This document shows, one piece after another, positions 55,760-64,000 of a DNA stretch of 64,000 bases. Position 1 is the stretch's first letter, and each line of letters opens with the position of its first letter. Position numbers and translations under genes: made by a program. The stretch spans positions 62,001 to 126,000 of the forward strand of contig NW_027417531.1 of NCBI RefSeq assembly GCF_009905375.1, written 5' to 3'. The notes under the pieces are model-generated. The model did not search any database, was not told the DNA's origin, and saw nothing but the letters and a program-made list of their open reading frames with translations. The DNA is from Apium graveolens. Taxonomy: Eukaryota; Streptophyta; Magnoliopsida; Apiales; Apiaceae.

Positions 55760-56540
55760 CCGTCCCGGAATCAGATAGAAAATGAATAGGGATACTCTCT
55801 TAGCATTGCACTTTCTAACTCTCGAGTAAATTTTCCCACATTGCGGTTCTACCACCAACTCTGACTAGTTTGATAACCCTTCTCGTAAGCACTTGTTCCT
55901 TTTCAATCCATAACCCTTCCTGGTTGCTCCATATAGGTTACGTCGGTTTGCATATCTATGCGCTCATATGCCCCTATTTATCTGACATCCGAATTACACT
56001 TCCTTAACATTGATACGTGGAACACGTTATGAACTTGCTACATGTTTGGGGGTAGGGCTAGCTCATATGCTAACTTCCCAATACGTCTTACTACCTCCAA
56101 GGGTCCAACAATTCGCAGGCTTAGCTTTCCTTTCTTTCCGAACCACATCCATCCTTTCCAAAGGTATACCTATAACAACACTAGGTCCCCTACTTCCTAT
56201 TCTTTGTCCTTTCATGTCAAATCAACATACTTCTTATGTCCATCTTGGGCTACTACCAGCCGTCCTCTGATTAGATCTATTATATTCTTGATCCTTTGGA
56301 CTACTGCGGGTCCGAGCATCTTGCGCTCTACAACTTCATCCTAACATAAGGGACATCGACATTGTCTTCCCTCAAGGATCTCATAAGGCGATACCTCGAT
56401 ACTGACATACGATCGATTATCGTGAGATAACTTAATCCGCGTTAAGTGATCATTCCAAATTCTTTCAAGTTTATTGCACCGGCTCTCATCATAGCTTCTA
56501 GCATTATTGCTTTTGTTTCTCACTACCCATTCTTTTCCAG
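55760..56540 (-). pseudogene. E5 integrase C-terminus and chromodomain-like tail
   Basis: Minus-strand reading gives SPYEILEGRQCRCPLC near 56350-56400, which matches the end of the gypsy integrase core (SPYEALYGRKCRSPLCW). Downstream come ERKMLGP, a GKKGKLSLRI...GPLEVVRRIGKLAYELALPP stretch and VLTRRVIKLVRV, as in integrase C-termini followed by a chromodomain. Frameshifts and stops are frequent. The position next to the polypurine tract is correct for the end of pol. Confidence 0.75.
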
Positions 56541-59430
56541 TTCGTAGTCGTTACTATCTTCCGTACATAATACTATACTGGTTACACTTTTGCTCGTTAG
56601 CGTTCTATAACCTTTTAATAACCACGTCAACCTTAGTATCACGAATGCGTTAGAATCGGAATACCACCGTACTGATACTACTTCCTTTAGCTGCTTCCAT
56701 CTTCGAAAGTTTGGTCCTTCATATAGAAGTAAAAGAATTTATTGAGAGATCACTATGATCATGAACACTTGTTATATCGCATAGTTAGTACAGAAGGTGG
56801 CCAGCCTTTAGTACTTGACAAGCAATTAAACAACATGTGGTATCCTACTAGGCTTCTATCACACAGATAGATAGTCATTCGGCAATACCTCCCCTTCTGG
56901 AAGGGTTGTTCTTCTCAGCTTATATGAAATGAAAAGAAGAGAAAAGAACGAATTGAAGAGAATTGTGTATATGAAAAAAAAAATATACTGCCACAAAATA
57001 TCTGGCTTGGAACCTACCTCTGAACTATAGAGGTTTGTCATAGGAGAATAAAACATATGTGTATATATATCAAGTATTATCGCATCGCATTTCACATGCC
57101 TAAATATTTTTTTGCTATTCCGTCCATCATTCTTTGGACCCATACTCTTGCTCGAGCTTATACACAATCACCCTTGAAACTCCCTCGACAACGAAAATCG
57201 AATCTGGGATTTCATTCTAGACCTCATTGTTACTAGAATCCATTTCTATACCACAACCTTCTTCGTATGGGTAATACTACTCTTTATCGATAAGAAGGAA
57301 TAAATATATCATAGGTAAATGTTCGGCTTAGTCGGTCTATCATTAATAACTTATACATCACCACGACCCGATTAGTTGTACTCAATCTCAACATCCATTC
57401 CAATACAACTCTCACAGTTGTAATCGACTCTTTACTCGCAGAATCATTGCTGCATTACTATGGTCCACCGCTGACCTACTGTCGTCATTCGTTTTCCATA
57501 AAATCTTAATAGCTAACCATACAGAGTCCATACATGTCGTATAGAATTCTTCTAAGGAGGTAACATAATCACCATTCATGATTCATGAAGAACATTCCAG
57601 ATCCTGACGTACATACATGACATTAAGCAGATAAAATTGCAGAAGAATTTCAATCAAAGCAACGATAGCAGGTTAATACCATTCTTAATCATATGCCTTC
57701 AATAGAAGACTTAACTCAAAGGTTTGTTTAGTCATTTTTGAAACATGGTCCTGGCTTATTCTCAATATAGGACCTTCTAGGATAGATAGCCCGCTCATGG
57801 CGATTACACGAATTAAACCTTTACCAAACTACTATTACGGTTGGGTATTGCACAGTCATCAGAAGGAATGTCAATCTTCCAAACCGTAATACAACCTTCA
57901 CAGCTTTAACCATCATCACTGTATTCTTTTGGCACAAGCGCCTATAATTATCTTCTTACACTTAAAGTGTCGGCCACCTCTTTGGCCCTTCCTGATAGTA
58001 ATATTTCCTTACAATCAATGTCATTTTAACCACCTTCACTAAATTTTCTACCTCATTTCCAATCACTGCTTGAGTGAAGATGTTTTCCTTAAAATCTGAT
58101 GAGTAAAAAAAATACCACCATTTTTTTCCATAAGTTATTGCCTCAGTCTTTAGAGGTTAATCACTGTCACGACTGACTCTCAATCATACTTAAAACATCT
58201 TTTATCTTAGGCCCTAATTGCCCTGAACAATTTCGACATTTACTGGTTTGATCCATACTTTCCCGTGGTTTAACACGTGCCCCACTTGGCATCATTATAA
58301 TTACGTCATATTTCCTTTATCAACATTTTTACTCTTGAGAATTTTGAATATTACCTTTCTCCTTGTAAAACCTCTAAGGTTATCCTTGAATCGTTCCTCC
58401 TGTATTCCCTAGATACAGGGCATATCAAGATACCATTTATTAATACCAGAATCATTGTCTATATACTTCTGAAAAATTTCTCCACTGATTCTTACAGGTT
58501 GTTATTACCTTAATCCTTTCCAATTCATACTGTCAAAACTCATACTATCCCTATTAAGGGTGAAATGCCAACCTTTATGCATTCCCCTGGGATTCATTTT
58601 AAGTTACCGATATTCTATCCTTAATTCCACCTTTAAAAGGTACATGCATCCTTCTATGGATAAATCAAGTCATATATCCCTGATAAGGGTGTCTTATTCA
58701 ATCCTTCCCACCTCGATAGTATATGCCTAATTTCACAATAACATTTGTATTCAAAATGAGGTCAATCAATATGGCCTCCAAAAGATAACTACGTTTATCT
58801 ACTTTTCTTGCTTGATTTGGTAACGATAACAAGGATGTTCTGGAAGATATTGGTCGTGTTCAACGTGAACTTATTCTTAATAATTCCGTATTTACTTTTG
58901 TTGTTTATTTCAACAGTCATCTCAATGTTGGGATATCTCTCATACCTGGCGTCTCCCTTCCTGGGTATCAAGCCACCGGTCTTACACTTCACATTCTTGA
59001 AGGTCACTTCCTTCATCCAATTTTCCTAATTTCTTACTTCCTTGTCTCCTTAGTCTATCCGCGTCTCAATATTTATCCTTCGAACTATCTCAAGGTTTCC
59101 TCAAATCCTCCCAACTTACAGGGGATAAAATATATGTATCTCTTATGCCTTCAACCATCAATTTAACTCATGGTGAATCACCCTCATCATGACGATTACA
59201 TACTTTTCTATTTCTATTGCTACGAGTCTTTAGGGTTTCCTCATACCCAACTTCCTTATCATTCCTCAAACTCTATTGCCTTTATATTCCTTTCCACTTC
59301 AGTTTCTTTTTATTTTCCTTTCTCTTATCATTATTTCATGAACCAACACAACATAAGCATTGATTTCAAACATCCCGTCATTCTGGATTCGTGTCCTCAG
59401 AACGAATCTTGACAACTTTTACAACTTAGA
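56541..59430 (-). other. E5 internal region, highly decayed, nothing firm recognised
   Basis: About 2.9 kb with no long ORF on either strand. A short minus-strand trace (ATAGACCGACTAAGCC near 57320, cf. integrase VDRLTKSAHF) may be integrase core. The minus-strand ORFs at 56859-57167 and 58795-59016 show no motif I know. The region is longer than needed for integrase alone, so extra or duplicated element sequence is likely. Confidence 0.4.
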
Positions 59431-59990
59431 TTCATAATTCATCATACCCGTCCGCCTTTTGTTCTGGCTCTAAAGCTTTTACACTATCTCCATAACCTTG
59501 GGAAGTACTTTCCTGAAAATAATTGACTGAACTTTAATCAGTTTATTGTAACCTCTGGCTCTGTGCCTTCCTTGGACTTTCACCAGCGGGTGGCCTCTCT
59601 CTTAGGAGGATAAGTGACAAAAACAGTCTTTTGTAATTCGTCAATCATTTAGAATCTCAAATGATTCCTATATTTCCTTTAGCCAGGCTCTTGCCTCGAC
59701 TGGGTCAGCTTGTTCCTTGGAACTCTGAGAGCTTAGCGACTTAAAGGTCCTGAAAGAATTTCTCACCACATTATTTCCTCAGGGTGGTGGTTGGGGATAA
59801 TAGTCTAAGTTCTGTCTAGAAAGGTCCATAAATTTTCGTATAGGAGTACCGTCTCGGGTCTCCTTTCCTTACTCGACTTCTGTTTCCTTAGTCTGAACAT
59901 TCCCTCCTCCTCCCCATAATCGGGGTCATCCTACATATTTTAAATCCTCATTTTCCACTTCATCATGTTATGGGTTCCTTCTATCTTGAT
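59430..59990 (-). pseudogene. gag: E5 gag-like fragment placed after RNase H
   Basis: Minus-strand reading gives FKSLSSQSSKEQADPVEARAW and then WLKEI, GEATRW-like REATRW, SKEGTEPEVT and KYFPR. This is the order of a Ty3/gypsy gag capsid (ADPVEAQVWLKEIEK, EAAYWW, EKYFPRY). Several stops and shifts interrupt it. It lies on the 3' side of RNase H, whereas gag should be at the 5' end, so the internal region is rearranged. Confidence 0.7.
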
Positions 59991-60039
59991 GGCGACCTCC
60001 CTGACTATCACGTTCAGGGTTTGCTCTAAATCTTATTCC

Positions 60040-60850
60040 TCAAACTAGCTTTCATCTAAGATCTCATTTTTAAGCTCTTGAACATTTGGAACCCAAATTC
60101 TGTAGGAATACCTCATTATTCCCTTATCATCTTTCTCGGTATTAATCTCATATCTATTTGTTGGCTCTCTGCCTTCATTCATCACTTTTTCTGGCACAAT
60201 ATGTTCTTTTCCAATAATTCGGTCTGTCTCGCAATCTCAAACAGCTTTTCGGTACCGGCTTCGGTTACCTTCACTTCTATTTCCATTTTCTCAAAATCTC
60301 TTATAAACTCTCTCAAAGACATTATCATCTTGAGTCTCTCCTTTTTACTAAGGGCATCAGCCACCACATTGGCTTTCCCCGAATGATAAAGAATCTCATA
60401 ATCGTAATCCTTGATTAGCTCTAACCACCTCATTTGGCGCATGTTGAGCTCTTTCTGCGTGAAAATGTACTAGAGCACTTATGGCTTAGATAAATCTCGC
60501 ACTTCCCTCCATACAAGTAGTGCATCCAATCTTTAGGGCAAAACTATTGCCACGAGCCCAAGCTCATGGGTGGGGATATCGAATTTTATATTCCCTTAAT
60601 TTTCTTGACGCATACGCGAGTACCTTGTTGTGCTGTATAAGAGCACCCTAATTCCTTATGCAAAGCGTCAATACAAATCACAAAATCTCATTTTTCCATC
60701 CGGCAATGCCAACATAGGGGCCGTCACCAACCTTTGCTTCAGTTGTTAAAAGCTTTTCTCGTATTTCTCTGTCCATTCAAACTTCTCAGTCTTACGAGTA
60801 AGCCGCGTTAAAGGGGCTACTATCTTTACAAACTTGAACGAACCTCCGGT
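60040..60850 (-). pseudogene. pol: E5 RT thumb, RNase H and start of integrase
   Basis: Minus-strand reading from 60850 gives GLAGHYRRFVQ, then in another frame APLTRLTRKTEKFEWTEK and LVTAPMLALPDGK (RT thumb and connection), followed by WMHYLYGGKCEIYLSHK, and then [19 protein letters not shown] and [14 protein letters not shown] in the frame at 60182-60442 (RNase H). RIWVPNVQELKNEILDES near 60060-60110 is the integrase zinc-domain start. RT palm and protease are absent. The match to Ty3/gypsy pol is strong despite many lesions. Confidence 0.82.
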
Positions 60851-61293
60851 AGTGACCGGCCAATCCTACCTCTGGTAGTTTCCCTAATCATGGTCATCAA
60901 TTCCTTAATGGTCCTTTATTCATTCTTGTTAGGATCCTCCACGAGATCCTCCTCAGCAACAATCCCATCTAGGACAACATCCTCAACCACTACATCCTCA
61001 ATATGAACATCATCTGGTCCTGCGTTAGGACGCTCTATTGGATCCACAATTTGATCTCCAATAACTAATGAAACATCATCGCGTTGTTGCTCCTCAACCT
61101 CAGGGTTCGGAGTCCCGCTACCATGTACGATAACGAACTACGCTTTTATCACGATATTTATAAGGGTTCCCATCAGGGTTTTAACTGTCAATACTACGTT
61201 AGGTAGCCCGACTATGAACTTGGCAAAAGTTCTTATTATCTTAGTGAACTTATTATTTTAACGTCATATCATCTCTGAGGTTTATAACGCTTG
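60851..61293 (-). pseudogene. E5 leader and gag-start-like acidic segment
   Basis: Between the PBS and the RT fragment the minus strand encodes an acidic stretch (EEQQRDDVSLVIGDQ, VEDVVLDGIVAEEDLVED) and TIKELMTMIRETTRG, like the N-terminus of a gypsy gag. It then joins RT thumb directly, so most of gag, the protease and the RT palm were deleted here. The left unit has the same join. Confidence 0.55.
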
Positions 61294-61305
61294 GCTCTGA
61301 TACCA
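61294..61305 (-). other. E5 primer-binding site, right unit (tRNA-iMet)
   Basis: The minus strand reads TGGTATCAGAGC four bases inside LTR C (61310). Confidence 0.9.
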
Positions 61306-63219
61306 TTTCTGTAACACCCCCAAATCCGGGGTCGGGGATTCGGGTTGTCACGAGTTCCATTTCCCTTAATAACACCCAATCTAAATAAACAATCAACTAC
61401 TCCGTACTGTGACCCCACAATATACCCACACTCCACAAGTTATAGTCTCAGAGATGAATACCAAAAAAATAACACAAGTCATTTTATTCCACATAATAAG
61501 CCATTACACCTCAAGAAGGTTCTGAATAAATTTACATTTCTTTGCCATTATTACAATTCATATTATACATAAGTCTGGTTCATTAATAGTTGAAAACCTA
61601 GCCTATTGGTAGCTCCTACCTCAGCTACGGCGGCATCAACGCTTCCAGAAAACTGCGGAACGTTTTCTAACCGCTTGCGAATTGGAAGCTTGGTCTTATT
61701 CATCTTTTCTATCTGTTGTTGTGTGATGAAAGAAGAAAGCAAGGGTGAGCAACAAGCCCACCAAAATAATATGTATAATGATTAACAATATATGAGCATT
61801 CTCATAGTACTCATGAAAGTCTTGGTCAAAAGAAATGAACCAAGCTGATATCTTAACGCGACCAAGTCGCAAAATATTCAGTATATATATATACATATAT
61901 ATACTTTTCACAATATTTGAAATCCTCTAACATGTATAACATCCACAGAATTCCAGTTTATAACAGTATTAAAATATCGTTGCAAGGTGATCTCATATAT
62001 CTACCCTTGTCTCAACATTTTTTTCTGAAACCTTTGTCATTCATAAGACAATCATTAACTAGATATAAGTTTAAAAGATGAAGTTACAAGATACTCCAAT
62101 ATACTTATATCTTTTCCGAATACTACTTGAACTACCACCGTTCAATGTATAAATAGTTCATCCAATAGATTAAGCTACAAGACAAAACTTGTATAGAATC
62201 AATTTTTAAAATATCATCAAAATAAAATGAAGTTACGAGATACTTCATTTGATGCAAACATCATTTTGAAAACTTGACCCTGCCAACACTCAACAATCGC
62301 CCAACCGTAGCCTTTCTATCAAAGTACTCTGGGTAGTGTTGCAGAAATATCCAATTGGATGATGAACTCATTACGGGAGTTTGCCGCGCCAGGAAGACCA
62401 CTTACGATGATCAGTCGTAGTAGTGCAACCCCACCATTTTCTACATGTCGAGGAGAACCTCTCGGATTTACTTGTCAACCGAACACTGGACTCCTAAGGA
62501 ATGGACCGTCTTAGCTGAACTTCCGGGCCATTTGGGCCAATATAATAAGGCTGGGCCGGCGCCACTCGACCACTTACGCCACTCCTAGTTCAGATGAAAT
62601 CCATGACTCTGAAACGTAAAGCTCGTTCCCCCTTTCCCCAAGTAGAAACTTGTTGATACGGCTCCACCAAGAAGTCGTATCTAGTTGGAAAGGAGAACTC
62701 ACCGATATTTCCCAGGCGATGCCTGTTAATGGATTAACTTGTTACAAGAATTTTACTTCCCGAGTGTTGGGTAAGTAATCAAAAATTCTTTTATCAAAAT
62801 AGCAACCTTGTTGCGAATATACAATACACCACATAGCCAGATCCCTCAGGTTTTGAGCGAGTATTTAAATCCCCTTCGAAAGGAGGATCTTAAATATAAA
62901 AATGAGTTTTGGATCCGCTCTAACTTTTAAATTCATTTTGAAGACTCGCAAAACATTTTTAAGAATGTTTGGAGTGATGTCGATTTAATAAAATATATCA
63001 GTCCCAATATATTAAGAAATATCTGAATATTATTATTTAAATAATATTCTCATAAAGAATAATCTTTATAAAAATAATTGAAGTAGAAGTTTTAAAACTT
63101 ATACTTGCAATGAATATTAAATAACCAAAGATATACTTATACGAAAGTACTATCTTTATTTGAATAATCAAAAGTGAATTTGATGATCGACACATTATTC
63201 CTTAATAAAATAAAGAATA

Positions 63220-63560
63220 ATAATAAGTAATTAATCGGAGTCATAAGTCCTCGAATGAATATTCAAAATAATATTCATTAATAAAATAAACGGGGTCATA
63301 GGCCCTCGAATGAATATTCAATAATAAAATAAACGGAGTCATAAGCCCTCGAATAAATATTCAAAATAATATTCATTAATAAAATAAACGGAGTCATAAG
63401 CCCTCGAATGAATATTCAAAATAATATTCATTAATAAAATAAATGGGGTCATAATCCCTCGAATGAATATTCAAAATAATATTCATTAATAAAATAAACG
63501 GGGTCATAAGCCCTCGAATGAATATTCAAAATAATATTCACTAATAAAATAAAGTTATCG
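63220..63560. repeat. 55-bp minisatellite in LTR C, six copies
   Basis: The GTCATA words start at 63239, 63295, 63338, 63393, 63448 and 63503. One interval is about 43 bp because of a 12-bp loss; the others are about 55 bp. LTR B has eight copies, so copy number changed after the LTRs separated. Confidence 0.93.
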
Positions 63561-63595
63561 AATAAACCTTATTCGAATAATAGTTTTGAAAACTA

Positions 63596-63635
63596 TTCAT
63601 ATATATATATATATATATAAATATATATATATTAT
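63596..63635. repeat. (TA)n tract in LTR C
   Basis: An alternating AT run follows the minisatellite; the matching place in LTR B (about 53662-53690) is shorter. Confidence 0.85.
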
Positions 63636-64000
63636 ACTCGGGAACATCGACTCCCGGTTTTAGAAAAATGTTCACCTTTGGGTCCCCTATACTAAGGGTA
63701 TATGCAAATTACCGCTTATATCTAGCATATGTATTATCAACTGAATCAACAGATATATGTATCAAGAATACGAAAGAGGCATGCATATACCATATCACAT
63801 GCTACAATATATCGCAAGAATTTGCTAATTAACCATCATGCATCTATCACAAGATAATACATATACATATGTATACATCACAACAACAGTATAACGGGTA
63901 GAAAACTTGCCTGAGTGCTCCCGGATAGACTTAAGCTTAGAGTGGGTCCGATAACCTATGAACAACAACATAAGTCGGAATTAACCCCGGTCGCTTAAGA

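Larger units (their letters stand above)
50160..64000 (-). mobile_element. E5: Ty3/gypsy chromovirus-like tandem, LTR-int-LTR-int-LTR, runs off-window
   Basis: Three copies of the LTR edge TGTAACACCCCCAAATCC occur at 50160, 51249 and 61310. Two of them follow a minus-strand PBS, so the elements read leftwards. The first unit is a deletion product: 458 bp of LTR joined to 631 bp of internal DNA. The second has a 4489-bp LTR and a 5.57-kb internal region with decayed gag, RT, RNase H and integrase. The right LTR leaves the window. RNase H, integrase and a chromodomain-like tail support Ty3/gypsy, probably a Tekay/Del-type chromovirus. Confidence 0.85.
61310..64000 (-). repeat. E5 LTR C, continues beyond the window
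   Basis: Collinear with LTR B from its start and close to identical by eye, with scattered substitutions and small indels. About 2.7 kb are visible. The minisatellite is shorter here (six copies). Confidence 0.9.

Noticed and set aside
56010..56344. Plus-strand ORFs of 86 and 100 codons
   Set aside because: They are the opposite strand of the decayed gypsy integrase C-terminus.
58795..59029. Overlapping 73-codon ORFs on both strands as possible host genes
   Set aside because: No motif is visible, and they sit in decayed E5 internal DNA; chance open frames are likelier.
1..64000. Genome-integrated plant pararetrovirus or another viral insertion
   Set aside because: All pol fragments are Ty1/copia or Ty3/gypsy in order and motif, with LTRs, tRNA-iMet PBS and polypurine tracts; no movement or coat protein motif was seen.

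Overview
This window is plant nuclear DNA made almost entirely of nested LTR retrotransposons. I see no host gene, tRNA, rRNA or CRISPR array. All primer-binding sites that can be read match the plant initiator-Met tRNA (TGGTATCAGAGC). The Ty1/copia copies have the Sirevirus (Maximus/SIRE) layout: gag with CCHC knuckles, PR-INT-RT-RNaseH, then a long extra ORF (ORF3) before a GGGGGAGAT polypurine tract. A large-genome eudicot fits; the species cannot be named from the sequence.

Layout. E1 (+, copia) runs from base 1, with its 5' LTR off-window, to 23720. Its 3' LTR is split by E2 (-, copia, 10562-22464). E2 has an exact 5-bp target duplication, LTRs about 99% alike by eye, and a gag-pol broken by a single stop codon, so it is the youngest element. 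After 250 bp of unassigned DNA, a second E1-family LTR starts at 23971 and is cut at 24095 by E3 (+, copia, 24096 to beyond 50159). E3's ORF3 was hit by a 2.88-kb solo LTR (32517-35395) and by E4 (+, copia, 35453-47865). E3's 3' LTR is cut at 50160 by E5 (-, Ty3/gypsy chromovirus-like), which runs off the window. E5 has the order LTR-internal-LTR-internal-LTR, with 4.49-kb LTRs that carry a 55-bp minisatellite.

How the parts relate. In E1, E2 and E4 the ORF3 has its own ATG, and a TATA box lies 110-165 bp upstream in the pol-ORF3 spacer. Each family has a private short motif repeated upstream of the LTR TATA box, and the same motif is repeated upstream of the spacer TATA box. The motifs are TCGAYAAGTC/GAGTTCTC in E1, TCAACGGAT in E2 and TCAGAACTTA/TTCTGAT in E4. 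I infer an internal promoter for ORF3 that shares enhancer-like arrays with the LTR promoter. This is the most interesting signal here. Others are a GT-AG intron inside E3's ORF3, an RG-rich box in ORF3, several zinc knuckles in gag, a small GC-richer ORF with a hairpin in E3, and the permuted, tandem structure of E5.

All functional statements rest on motif recognition by eye; no alignment or database search was run.
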